The notes: a model not told the origin generated them from the sequence alone. A stretch of DNA of 17,432 nt from Pseudomonadota bacterium (GCA_023386765.1 JAEWJD010000264.1:1-17432); one strand, 5' to 3'. Counted from the stretch's first letter, positions 8,260 through 15,575 are shown. Made by a program: numbers and translations.

Positions 8260-8297
8260 CACAACGTATCATCGTGTAACCGTTGTGGATCTACAAT
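8260..8297 (+). promoter_or_regulatory. Dyad-rich promoter region of the diguanylate cyclase gene
   Basis: CACAACG (8260-8266) and CGTTGTG (8281-8287) are perfect 7-bp inverted arms 14 bases apart. The right arm overlaps a second near-perfect dyad, TTGTGGATCTACAA (8283-8296, one mismatched pair). TACAAT at 8292-8297 is a good -10 box, but no -35 box is found at the right distance; the first dyad covers that position, as expected for an activator or repressor site. CACAAC recurs at 8378-8383. This holds most of the signal in the 260-bp gap between the SDR and cyclase genes. Confidence 0.4.
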
Positions 8298-8383
8298 CAC
8301 ACGGTGGAATCGCCTCTGCGCGGCCCATCCCGGACCGCGACTGACCCGGTCGTCCCGGCATATACATTTCTGATTGTCACAAC

Positions 8384-8389
8384 AGGAGG
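8384..8389 (+). promoter_or_regulatory. Orphan Shine-Dalgarno sequence AGGAGG
   Basis: A consensus AGGAGG sits 40-49 bases before the possible starts of the cyclase gene. No ATG, GTG or TTG occurs within the normal 5-12 base distance downstream. It could act as a ribosome standby site or be chance. Confidence 0.3.
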
Positions 8390-8437
8390 TTTCGGTTCTC
8401 CGCAGGTATTCCAGGCGGCGGCCGGTGAGTGATCCAT

Positions 8438-9646
8438 ATGGTTGCATCCGTTCTCGTCGGCATGCTGTGTGCGCATCTGCTGTGCTTTTCGATCATGTTC
8501 CTGTTGATCAGCCGGCGGCTGCCCTCCAACAGGATGGGGATGGACTACTTCGCCGTCGGCAATCTGCTGCTGGCGGGAGCCTACATCCTGCAACTGCTCG
8601 AAGGCGGCCCCGCCTGGAGCATGATGAGCGTCATCAACCATATCCTGACGCTCGCCTCCCCGGTTACCTACTGGCTCGGCGCCATGCGTTTTTTCGGGCG
8701 GTCGGTGCCACTCTGGCGTCCCCTGCTCCTCTTCGCCATCGTCTATGGCGTGATGCAATGCCTGGTGCAATGGAACGCGGGCCCGGCCGCGCGCTATGCC
8801 ATGCTGGCGGCGATGGCCACCCTGCTTTTCCTGGTGATGAGCCTGACCGTCATCTATGGCGTACACACCTTCGCCAAGAACTTCTACGGCGAGATGGTTT
8901 TCTTTGCCATCCTGATTGCCGGCATCGGCGTTCTCAACGCCATGAAATTCATGAAGATCATCGAAGGCGGCCTGGAAGTGCTGCACATGGACAGCCACTT
9001 CCAGACCATCTTCTATATCTACATGTCGACACTGGCCACCATCGTGCCGCCGTCGATCGTCTGGCTGGTGCTGCGCCGGCTCACCGACGACCTGCGCAGC
9101 ATGGCTGCACGCGACCCCCTGACAGACCTGTTCAATCGCCGCGGGCTGCTGGAGGCGGTGCAGCTGTATTTCAATGTCCGCAACGCCAGGCCCGCCTACC
9201 TGGTGATGATGGATATCGACCATTTCAAGCGCATCAACGATACCCACGGCCACCAGGCCGGCGATGAAGTGATCAGTCATGTCGCCGGGCTGCTGCGCAC
9301 AACCGCGCGGCGCGGGGATCTCATCGGCCGCATCGGCGGCGAGGAGTTCGTGGTCATCTGCCTGGAAACCGATGAGACCGGCGCGCTGAACCTGGCCGAA
9401 CGCCTGCGCGCCAGCGTCGAACGCCAGCCGTTCGCGGTAAGCCGTTGCAACCAGCCGCTGCACTGCACGGTCACCCTCGGGATCTCTCCTCCCTTCCTGG
9501 GCGCGCACGGCCTCGAAGACGCGCTTCAGCAAGCCGACGCTGCCCTCTACCGGGGCAAGGAGGCAGGACGCAACCGGATCGAACGGTCGCTCGCCCACGA
9601 CGCCTCCTCCAGCCGCGACGCGGCCAACGCCCTGGCCCATGCCTGA
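8438..9646 (+). CDS. Membrane-bound diguanylate cyclase (GGDEF domain)
   Basis: Makes the second messenger cyclic di-GMP from two GTP. The N-terminal half (about 220 residues) is hydrophobic, with about six membrane helices and no recognised sensor domain. The GGDEF domain begins at ARDPLTDLFNRRGL. The active-site motif is GGEEF at residues 300-304, and the product-inhibition I-site RRGD is at 291-294, exactly five residues before it, so the enzyme should be active and feedback-inhibited. MDIDHFKRINDTHGHQAGD contains the metal/GTP-binding residues. The start could be GTG at 8429 (AGGCGG upstream, plus 3 residues) or ATG at 8438 (GGTGAG 8 bases upstream); I take the ATG. No EAL domain follows. 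It stands alone and converges on the siderophore receptor gene. The signal sensed is unknown. Confidence 0.92.
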   Translation: MVASVLVGMLCAHLLCFSIMFLLISRRLPSNRMGMDYFAVGNLLLAGAYILQLLEGGPAWSMMSVINHILTLASPVTYWLGAMRFFGRSVPLWRPLLLFAIVYGVMQCLVQWNAGPAARYAMLAAMATLLFLVMSLTVIYGVHTFAKNFYGEMVFFAILIAGIGVLNAMKFMKIIEGGLEVLHMDSHFQTIFYIYMSTLATIVPPSIVWLVLRRLTDDLRSMAARDPLTDLFNRRGLLEAVQLYFNVRNARPAYLVMMDIDHFKRINDTHGHQAGDEVISHVAGLLRTTARRGDLIGRIGGEEFVVICLETDETGALNLAERLRASVERQPFAVSRCNQPLHCTVTLGISPPFLGAHGLEDALQQADAALYRGKEAGRNRIERSLAHDASSSRDAANALAHA

Positions 9647-9653
9647 GCGACAA

Positions 9654-9678
9654 TCCGGGCCGCTCGCCGCGGCCCGGA
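9654..9678. terminator. GC-rich hairpin between convergent genes
   Basis: TCCGGGCCG (9654-9662) and CGGCCCGGA (9670-9678) form a perfect 9-bp stem with a 7-base loop. It lies just after the cyclase stop and 37 bases from the receptor stop, so it could end both convergent transcripts. Neither strand has a T-run after the stem, so intrinsic termination may be weak. Confidence 0.45.
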
Positions 9679-9714
9679 CAGGCAGGTGCACGCCCCGGTT
9701 CAGGCTGCCATGGC

Positions 9715-11982
9715 CTAGTAACGCACCTGCACGTTCGCCATGAAGTTGCGCGGCTCGCCGTAGATCAGGCCGTTATAGAAGCCGTACTCCCGGTAGTACT
9801 TCTTGTCGAACAGGTTGTTCACCCGGGCCGTCACGCTCAGATGCTTGTTGACGTCGTAGCGCGCCATCACATGCGCCAGCATATAACCCGACTGGCGGAT
9901 CGGACGGTTATCAAATCCGCCGCCGGCCAGCGGACGGCCCGGCATGGGCGTGGAGGTGGTCGAACTGTCGTAGCTGATACTGCTGCCCAGGGTCAGTTTG
10001 TCGCCAAGGATATCCGGCCGATAGGTCGTGCTGACGCGGAAGCTGTGGCGCGGATCCTGGCGCGGACTGCTATTGGGACTGCGGTCCACCACGTTCATAT
10101 AGGTGTAGCCGGCATAGACGTTCCAGCGGCGGGTCAAGGCGCCGGCCAGTTGCAGATCCAGGCCGGTGGATTTGATCCCGGTGCCATTGGCCACATAAGC
10201 CTGGTCTCCCGTATCGAGCACGGTACGGTCGTCATCGGCCTGCGCCACGTTGGTCTGCTTGGCATGAAACACCGCCACCGTGCTGGACAGGCGGTCGTCC
10301 AGCCAGCTGCTCTTGATCCCGGCCTCGTAGCTCTCGCCGACGATGGGCTTGATGATATTGCCCGACACATCCCGCTGGGTTTGCGGCTTGAACACATCCG
10401 TATAGCTGGCGTAGAGCGTCTGCTCAGGCGTGACGTCCAGGGTCAGGCCGACATAGGGCGTCCAGACCTTCTTGTCGATCTCGGAACGGCGGGCGCTCTT
10501 TGCATTATCCCTGTCGTAATCGTTCGCGTGGCTGCGGTACAGGCTATACCGCGAGCCAAGAATGACCTTCAGGCTATCGGTGAGTTCCAGCCGGGTCGCC
10601 AGGTATCCCCCGTAGTTGGTGGTCCGGGTAACGCCGCGCGCATCGGTGCGATGCGTCTTCGGCGCACCATACTCATTACCTTTCCAGGTCTGCCAATTGG
10701 TCGGCAGATCCAGCCGGTACTGGCATCCGCGCCCAGGCACGTGGCCGTCGATATTGCAGTTGCCCAAGGCGCCGCTGAATTGATAGGACGTTTCTTCCGT
10801 ACGTTGGCCATTGAAACCCACGATCAGCTCGTGCTCGCGCCCCAACAGCTGGAAGGGCCCCGTCAGATTGACCGAGAACGCATGTTGCTTGCCCTCGCTT
10901 TCCGAGTGCATGGCATTCAGATAGGCCAGCCCCGTGTCCTTGTCGAAGAATCCCCAGGTGGAGCCGGCGCTATTGGCTTTCAGCACGCCAAAGCTATTGA
11001 TGCTTTCCAGGTCGCTGTAACTGTAGTGGGCATCGGCATGCCAGCCACTGCCCAGGTTCTGCTCCAGGCTGGCGAACCAGGTGTGGTTCTTGCGCGTGGT
11101 GTGGCTCCAGTCGCTGACCGGATGATAACTGCGGGAAAAATCGCTGCGGCTGCCATCGGCGAACCAGATGGGCACGTTGGTGCCCCAGGACGCTCCTTTG
11201 TGCTTTTTGTAGTCGTACTCGTAGCCGGCTGTCACGCTGGTATCCGGCGAGAGATCGTATGTCATCGTCGCCAGCAGCCCGAAGACCTGCGGGTTCTCGT
11301 TGTCGCGGAAAGTATGGCTGTCTTCGCCGCTGATCACGAGGCGCGCCCGCAGATCCCCGTCCTGGGTCAGGGGCGTGTTGATATCCGCCATGGCACGGCG
11401 CTTGCGCCAGCTGCCGAAATCCACCCGTCCCTGCACGCCGAACTCACGATATGCCTTCTTGCGCGACAGGGACACCGTGGCTGACGGATCGCCCGTACCG
11501 CCCAGCAGGCCATTGGCCCCGCGCAGGATGCTGACGCTCTCGTACAGATCCATGTTGACGGCGCCGCCGACACCGGAAAAGCCCGACTCGCCGTTGAACT
11601 CAAGGCCGTCGATCTTGTAGTTGTTGATATTGAAGCCGCGTGCCCGGTAAGTGGTACGAGAGCCAATGTCGACCTCATTGACGCTGATGCCGGATACCGA
11701 GGTCATCGCATCATCGAGCGTCTGGATGTTCTCGTCCTCCATCTGCTGGCGGGTGATGTTGGTAATCGCCTGCGGCGTTTCCTTCTCCTCCAGACGCATG
11801 CCGGTGGAACTGGAACTGTAGATCTGCTGATAACTGTCCTCGGGCGCTTGCTGGTAGCCTTTGACGGTAATGGGCTTGAGTTGGGCAGGCGTCTCCTGCG
11901 CCCAGGCAGCCTGCCCGCCAAAAGCGACGAGAATCAGGGCGCCAAGCGGCTTGAGCGGCAGCCGGTGTGAAGGGAACGGCAA
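9715..11982 (-). CDS. TonB-dependent siderophore receptor
   Basis: An outer-membrane receptor of 755 residues for a ferric siderophore, in the FpvA/FoxA/FhuE-like group. A signal peptide ends AAWA|QE at residue 28. A TonB box (PITVKG, about 37-42) follows directly, then the plug domain (about 60-175, with PQAITNITRQQM and YRARGF) and a 22-strand barrel ending in the aromatic residue of VQVRY. There is no N-terminal signalling (STN) domain, so it cannot act as a FecA-type transducer. Two cysteines in an extracellular-loop region (NCNIDGHVPGRGCQ) may form a disulphide. The start is TTG at 11982: AAGGAG stands 7 bases upstream and no in-frame ATG or GTG exists before the upstream stop. It diverges from a two-component system that probably regulates it. 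The siderophore is unknown. Confidence 0.93.
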   Translation of the reverse strand: MPFPSHRLPLKPLGALILVAFGGQAAWAQETPAQLKPITVKGYQQAPEDSYQQIYSSSSTGMRLEEKETPQAITNITRQQMEDENIQTLDDAMTSVSGISVNEVDIGSRTTYRARGFNINNYKIDGLEFNGESGFSGVGGAVNMDLYESVSILRGANGLLGGTGDPSATVSLSRKKAYREFGVQGRVDFGSWRKRRAMADINTPLTQDGDLRARLVISGEDSHTFRDNENPQVFGLLATMTYDLSPDTSVTAGYEYDYKKHKGASWGTNVPIWFADGSRSDFSRSYHPVSDWSHTTRKNHTWFASLEQNLGSGWHADAHYSYSDLESINSFGVLKANSAGSTWGFFDKDTGLAYLNAMHSESEGKQHAFSVNLTGPFQLLGREHELIVGFNGQRTEETSYQFSGALGNCNIDGHVPGRGCQYRLDLPTNWQTWKGNEYGAPKTHRTDARGVTRTTNYGGYLATRLELTDSLKVILGSRYSLYRSHANDYDRDNAKSARRSEIDKKVWTPYVGLTLDVTPEQTLYASYTDVFKPQTQRDVSGNIIKPIVGESYEAGIKSSWLDDRLSSTVAVFHAKQTNVAQADDDRTVLDTGDQAYVANGTGIKSTGLDLQLAGALTRRWNVYAGYTYMNVVDRSPNSSPRQDPRHSFRVSTTYRPDILGDKLTLGSSISYDSSTTSTPMPGRPLAGGGFDNRPIRQSGYMLAHVMARYDVNKHLSVTARVNNLFDKKYYREYGFYNGLIYGEPRNFMANVQVRY

Positions 11983-11989
11983 AACATGA

Positions 11990-11995
11990 CTCCTT
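11990..11995 (-). promoter_or_regulatory. Ribosome binding site supporting a TTG start of the receptor
   Basis: AAGGAG on the minus strand, 7 bases from the TTG at 11982. An ATG at 11987 lies between them but is in another frame. Confidence 0.65.
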
Positions 11996-11998
11996 GTT

Positions 11999-12017
11999 AA
12001 TAATACGAATGGTTCTT
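11999..12017. promoter_or_regulatory. Weak Fur-box-like sequence
   Basis: The 19 bases match the E. coli Fur consensus at 11 of 19 positions by hand count. The site is just upstream of the receptor ribosome site, where an iron repressor would be expected, but the match is near background for this AT-richer patch. Confidence 0.22.
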
Positions 12018-12019
12018 GT

Positions 12020-12080
12020 TTGCCGTAAGATTAGTGTGTATGGCTTTTGCCGATGTGTTGGCCCGTATTGCCGTGTGATG
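12020..12080. repeat. Three TTGCCG repeats between receptor and two-component genes
   Basis: TTGCCG occurs at 12020-12025, 12047-12052 and 12068-12073. The last two share a longer context (TTGCCG, then TGTG and TGG within the next nine bases) and are 21 bp apart, two helical turns. They lie in the divergent control region and are candidate binding sites for the neighbouring response regulator. A further direct repeat, AATGACA, occurs at 12088-12094 and 12108-12114, 20 bp apart, next to the regulator start. Confidence 0.4.
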
Positions 12081-12108
12081 GCGATGCAATGACATGTATT
12101 GGTATGTA

Positions 12109-12858
12109 ATGACAGAATCAACCTGCCCCCAGCGCCGTGTCCTGATCGTCGAGGATGACGCCGAACTGGCCCGACTGATCGCCCAGGAACTCAGTGTCGG
12201 CGGCTTTCAGGCACATATCGCCGGCAACGGCCGCCAGGCACTGGAGTACCTCCGCCGCCACGACATCGCACTGGTCCTGCTGGACCTGATGCTGCCCGGC
12301 GAGGACGGGCTGGAGCTGTGCAAGCAATTGCGGGCCATCGACCCTCCCCCCGGCATCATCATGGTCACGGCCCGCAACGAGCTGGCCGACAAAGTGACCG
12401 GCCTGGAACTGGGAGCCGACGACTACGTGGTCAAACCCTTCGAGTCGCGCGAGCTGCTGGCGCGCTGCAAAGCCGTGATCCGGCGCCATGCGGCGCCACC
12501 CCCTCGACAAGACGCCCGGCAGGCGGCGCCCGCCCGCTATCACTTCCTGGGCTGGCAGCTCGATCTTGGCGCCCGCCAGCTCTACTCCCCGCAGGGCGTC
12601 ACGGTATCCCTGCCCAACTCCGACTTCCATGTGCTGGTCGCACTGCTGGAAGCGCCCAACAAGGTGCTGTCGCGCGCCCTGCTGCTGCGTCGCGCCTTCA
12701 GCCGCAACCTCACCTACGAAGACCGCGCCGTCGATGTCTGCATCAGCCGCCTGCGCCACCACCTGGAACAAGACCGCTCCAGGCCGGCGCTGGTGCATAC
12801 CGTGCGCAACGAGGGCTACGTCCTGCGCCTGGACCCGGCTTCGCTGCGCACCGAATAA
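12109..12858 (+). CDS. OmpR/PhoB-family response regulator
   Basis: A two-component response regulator of 249 residues. The receiver domain (about 9-122) has the acidic pair in LIVEDD, the phospho-acceptor D59 in LLDLMLPGEDG and the conserved K109 in VVKPF. The C-terminal winged-helix DNA-binding domain (about 145-245) ends in the usual SRLRHHLEQD and HTVRNEGYVLRL motifs. The open frame begins at ATG 12094, but ATG 12109 gives the normal short N-terminus before the receiver; neither has a good ribosome site. It lies 4 bases before the sensor kinase gene and diverges from the siderophore receptor, so siderophore-dependent control of the receptor is the likely role, by analogy with PfeR of Pseudomonas. 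The name is not certain enough for a gene symbol. Confidence 0.93.
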   Translation: MTESTCPQRRVLIVEDDAELARLIAQELSVGGFQAHIAGNGRQALEYLRRHDIALVLLDLMLPGEDGLELCKQLRAIDPPPGIIMVTARNELADKVTGLELGADDYVVKPFESRELLARCKAVIRRHAAPPPRQDARQAAPARYHFLGWQLDLGARQLYSPQGVTVSLPNSDFHVLVALLEAPNKVLSRALLLRRAFSRNLTYEDRAVDVCISRLRHHLEQDRSRPALVHTVRNEGYVLRLDPASLRTE

Positions 12859-12862
12859 GGCG

Positions 12863-14344
12863 ATGGCGGCACGCGAACACTCCGGGCTGCTGGCCTGCCT
12901 GCGCCGCCTCGCCGGCTGTTTCTATCCGGCACGCCTGCGCAGCAAGATCACCCTGGTCGTGGTGATCGGCCTGCTGCTGGCCCAGGTATTGACCGGCACG
13001 ATGTGGTCGCAACTGCGCAGCCAGGTCCTGATCGAGACCCCCGCCCGTATCGCAGCAGTGCGGTTCTCCGATTGGTATCTGTACGCCGAGTCGCAACTCG
13101 CGCGCGGCCTGGAGATAGACCCCGCGCTGCTGTCAGGCGTGTCGGCGGCCCCCGTGCCACGCGACTCGCCCGTGCTTGACGCGTCGGCCGAGGATGCCGG
13201 GCTGGGCACATTCTTTGAACAAAGCATCCGGGAGCGCACCGGTGCGCACCAGAATTTTCAATTGCTGGGAGCAGACCGCAAGCCTGCCGGGCAGCCCGAG
13301 GATGGCGTCTCATGGCTGCGTGCCTTGTCCCTGGAGCGCAGCCAGGCAGACATTGCCTTTGCCGCGATCTTCCGCTTATCCGATGGCCAGTACTGGCGCC
13401 TGCAGGTAGTGGAAAGCCCGGGCTGGAACGCCATCGGCAAGCTGCCATTCACCTACGACTACTTCTTCCGGATCTATTTTTTCCGCCTGCTCCTGGTGGT
13501 TCTGGCGCTGACGCTATGCCTGCACTTCATTTTCCGGCCACTCAAGAGGCTTGAGAAAATCGTGGCGAACATGGACATCAACGTGAACCAGCAGAAAATC
13601 CAGCTGGGCGGCTCCGAAGAGTTCAAGCGCCTGGGCACGGCCTTCAACGACATGGCCGAGCGCGTGCAGAAGCACATTGAAGAACGCTCCCATTTTTTCT
13701 CCGCGGTCTCCCACGATCTGCGCACCCCGCTTACCCGCCTGAAGCTGCGCATCCAGCAGGTCGGGGATGCCGAGCTGAACCAGAGCCTGAACCGCGATGT
13801 GGAGCAGCTCAACGAGCTGGTCCATTCCACCCTGGAACTCATGAGTTTCCAGACCTCCGACGAGCACTTCGCAGAGGTCGACGTGGCTGCCTTGCTCGGC
13901 GCCATCAGCATCAACCGCCAGGAACTCGGGGAACGGATCAGCCTGGGCGAGCGGGATCCGGCCATCCTCCGGATACAGATCCAAGGGTTGCGCCGCTGCC
14001 TGGAGAACCTGATGTCCAACGGCCTGCGCTATGGCGACCACGTTTATGTCTCTGCCCGCGGCACGCCCCAGGAGTACATCATCACCATCGCCGATGACGG
14101 GCCCGGCATCCCCGCCGAGGAGCAGGCCCGGGTCCTGCGCCCCTACTACCGTCTCGAGAGCTCCCGCAATCGGGCCACGGGCGGCTATGGCCTGGGCCTG
14201 AGCATCTGCGACGAAGTGATCCGCGCCCACGGCGGACGGTTGCTCTTCGGCCACCAGGAACAGCGCTTCTGCGTGTTCCTCTGCCTGCCCCTGCACCGTT
14301 CCCAGGTGGCAACGCACGCCAGGACAGGCGCGGCCCCCGTCTAG
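12863..14344 (+). CDS. Sensor histidine kinase, partner of the response regulator
   Basis: A membrane sensor kinase of 493 residues. It has a first membrane helix at about 29-48, a periplasmic sensor region at about 49-203 with no recognised fold, a second helix at about 204-223, a HAMP linker (224-276), the phospho-acceptor H284 in SHDLRTPLTRLK, N-box asparagines N382/N386 in LENLMSN, the G1 box DDGPGIP at 411-417 and the G2 box GGYGLGL at 440-446. All kinase boxes are intact. The frame is open back to 12488 inside the regulator gene, but that part is a shadow; the ATG at 12863, 4 bases after the regulator stop, is the start. The periplasmic region may sense a ferric siderophore. The stop shares the four bases CTAG with the stop of the barrel gene on the other strand. 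Confidence 0.93.
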   Translation: MAAREHSGLLACLRRLAGCFYPARLRSKITLVVVIGLLLAQVLTGTMWSQLRSQVLIETPARIAAVRFSDWYLYAESQLARGLEIDPALLSGVSAAPVPRDSPVLDASAEDAGLGTFFEQSIRERTGAHQNFQLLGADRKPAGQPEDGVSWLRALSLERSQADIAFAAIFRLSDGQYWRLQVVESPGWNAIGKLPFTYDYFFRIYFFRLLLVVLALTLCLHFIFRPLKRLEKIVANMDINVNQQKIQLGGSEEFKRLGTAFNDMAERVQKHIEERSHFFSAVSHDLRTPLTRLKLRIQQVGDAELNQSLNRDVEQLNELVHSTLELMSFQTSDEHFAEVDVAALLGAISINRQELGERISLGERDPAILRIQIQGLRRCLENLMSNGLRYGDHVYVSARGTPQEYIITIADDGPGIPAEEQARVLRPYYRLESSRNRATGGYGLGLSICDEVIRAHGGRLLFGHQEQRFCVFLCLPLHRSQVATHARTGAAPV

Positions 14345-15363
14345 AACTGGTATACCACCCCGATGCCGGCCTGGGGTTGCCAGCGCCAGTTCTTCTCGCT
14401 GCTGCCCCATTGCTGGTTGGAGTATTTCGCCTGCACAAAGGCGTTGAACGACACCTGTTTGTTCAGCGTATAAGACAGGGAAAGCTGCGGCAGCGCGAAC
14501 AGATCGTAGGCATCCTTGTAGTTGCCCTTCATCACGGTCGGCGACAGCCACTGGTACATCTCGTCGGTCGCCAGGAAAGGATTCCATGCCGCCCGGCGAT
14601 TGGACATGACATAAGGGTCCAGGCCACCGGCGAAGTTGAAGGCCAGCGACGTACGTTCGTTGAACTTGTGGAGCGTCTTGGCGTATTCCAGCCAGGCCGA
14701 CAGCATGAAGTACGTGGCGTTGGTGTAACTGCCCTGGTTGCTGCCGACGATGAAGCTGCCGCGATACCAGTCCTTGAAGGCGTAGGCGTTCAGGGTCAGG
14801 GAGAAATTCGCGGGGAGATTCCAGTTGGTGAGCAGGCCCCCCCCGCCGGTATTCACCGTACCCGACGGCCCGCTGATGTTCTTGCCATAGACATACATGG
14901 GCGCGATGGCCAACTGGGTCGGCTGGACATACGCGTTCTCGGGAAAATACTTTGAAAAATCAAAGACAGTCTGCAGCAGGCCATAGCCCTGGCTGTTGTT
15001 GTTGAAATTGCTCTGGGTCTCTATCTTCAGGGAACTGGACCAGTTGACCTTGGACGTCCCCAGCTTGCCGTAGTTGTAGCTCACCGTGAAGGAGGGCTCG
15101 CTGTAATCATTGTTCTGCTGCTTGGGTGCGCCGGTATAGGTATAGCGATTCCAGGTGCGGTCCCACTCGGCGCTCAAGCCCCATTCGGGCGAGAGCTGGT
15201 AATTCCATGTCAATGAAGGATGCGAGGTGGCAGTTCGGTAGTTGCCCGAGTCGCCATAAAACGTCTGGGTCAGCCCCAGACTGCCGCTGGGCGTGAACGC
15301 CGATGCCTGGACGGCCGGGGCGCCCAGCAGGATGATTCCAAGAAGGCTCAGACAGCGTGTCAT
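14341..15363 (-). CDS. Outer-membrane beta-barrel protein of unknown family
   Basis: A 340-residue exported protein. The signal peptide (LLGIILLGAPAVQA|SA, cleavage after residue 20) is followed by a sequence rich in aromatic residues, Asn, Ser, Thr and Gly with alternating polar/hydrophobic stretches. It ends in GVVYQF, the terminal-aromatic signature of outer-membrane barrels. I do not recognise the family; the length fits a 12-16-strand channel. It is the third minus-strand gene after a decarboxylase and a basic amino acid antiporter, so a channel for arginine, lysine or the product amine is a reasonable guess, not a finding. No Shine-Dalgarno sequence is visible before the ATG at 15363, and the 212-bp upstream region is strongly structured. 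The gene ends within the same CTAG as the sensor kinase gene. Confidence 0.85.
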   Translation of the reverse strand: MTRCLSLLGIILLGAPAVQASAFTPSGSLGLTQTFYGDSGNYRTATSHPSLTWNYQLSPEWGLSAEWDRTWNRYTYTGAPKQQNNDYSEPSFTVSYNYGKLGTSKVNWSSSLKIETQSNFNNNSQGYGLLQTVFDFSKYFPENAYVQPTQLAIAPMYVYGKNISGPSGTVNTGGGGLLTNWNLPANFSLTLNAYAFKDWYRGSFIVGSNQGSYTNATYFMLSAWLEYAKTLHKFNERTSLAFNFAGGLDPYVMSNRRAAWNPFLATDEMYQWLSPTVMKGNYKDAYDLFALPQLSLSYTLNKQVSFNAFVQAKYSNQQWGSSEKNWRWQPQAGIGVVYQF

Positions 15364-15373
15364 GACATTGATA

Positions 15374-15486
15374 CCGGATGAGAGGTTCGCCTGCCGCCGT
15401 CACGGGCGGAGCAGGCATGCCCGTAATGGCGGAGGCTGAAGAACGCGCCGGCAGGGATGGGCGGCGGCGCGCCGCAACCGATCCGG
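15374..15486 (-). promoter_or_regulatory. Structured leader upstream of the barrel gene
   Basis: Read on the minus strand, GCCGGAT (15487-15481) can pair with ATCCGGT (15379-15373), closing a domain of about 115 bases. Inside it is a strong hairpin with GCCTGC/GCAGGC (15389-15394 with 15411-15416) extended by CGCC/GGCG (15395-15398 with 15405-15408) across a 2-base bulge. The outer helix has a G-U end pair on the minus strand but an A-C mismatch on the plus strand, favouring an RNA of the minus strand. It matches no riboswitch class I know. GC-rich DNA folds readily, so a regulatory role is unproven. Confidence 0.3.
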
Positions 15487-15515
15487 CACGCCGGAAACTG
15501 GCCTGATGCGATACC

Positions 15516-15552
15516 AAGGCCCGGCCTTCTGACTCGAAGACCGGGCCTTTTT
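15516..15552. terminator. Long hairpin with T-tail on the plus strand
   Basis: AAGGCCCGG (15516-15524) and CCGGGCCTT (15541-15549) form a perfect 9-bp stem, extended by CTTC/GAAG (15526-15529 with 15536-15539) and a six-base loop. On the plus strand the stem is followed by TTTTT (15548-15552), as in an intrinsic terminator, but both neighbouring genes are on the minus strand. On the minus strand the stem is continuous (a U-G pair replaces the C-A mismatch) but has no T-run after it. It lies 24 bases past the antiporter stop and probably ends or processes that transcript. Confidence 0.55.
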
Positions 15553-15575
15553 CAAGGGCTCGCCTGAAACAGTGT

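Noticed and set aside
8297..9691. 464-residue minus-strand ORF opposite the cyclase
   Set aside because: His/Gln/Asp-rich composition typical of an antisense frame; the plus strand has an intact GGEEF domain.
9445..11484. 679-residue plus-strand ORF opposite the siderophore receptor
   Set aside because: The opposite strand encodes a full receptor with signal peptide, plug and barrel; this frame has no recognisable motif and runs into the end of the cyclase gene.
12488..12862. Upstream extension of the sensor kinase frame by 125 codons
   Set aside because: It lies wholly within the response regulator gene in another frame and has an Arg/Pro/Ser/Cys-rich shadow composition.
13514..14587. 357-residue minus-strand ORF opposite the kinase C-terminus and barrel gene end
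   Set aside because: It overlaps the kinase catalytic domain, whose boxes are all intact, and shows no domain of its own.
15374..15486. Known riboswitch (FMN, glycine, TPP, cobalamin) in the barrel-gene leader
   Set aside because: GGATGAGAG at 15376-15384 resembles the 3' end of an FMN riboswitch, but the rest of that aptamer would fall in the barrel coding sequence and its conserved blocks are absent; no other class fits.
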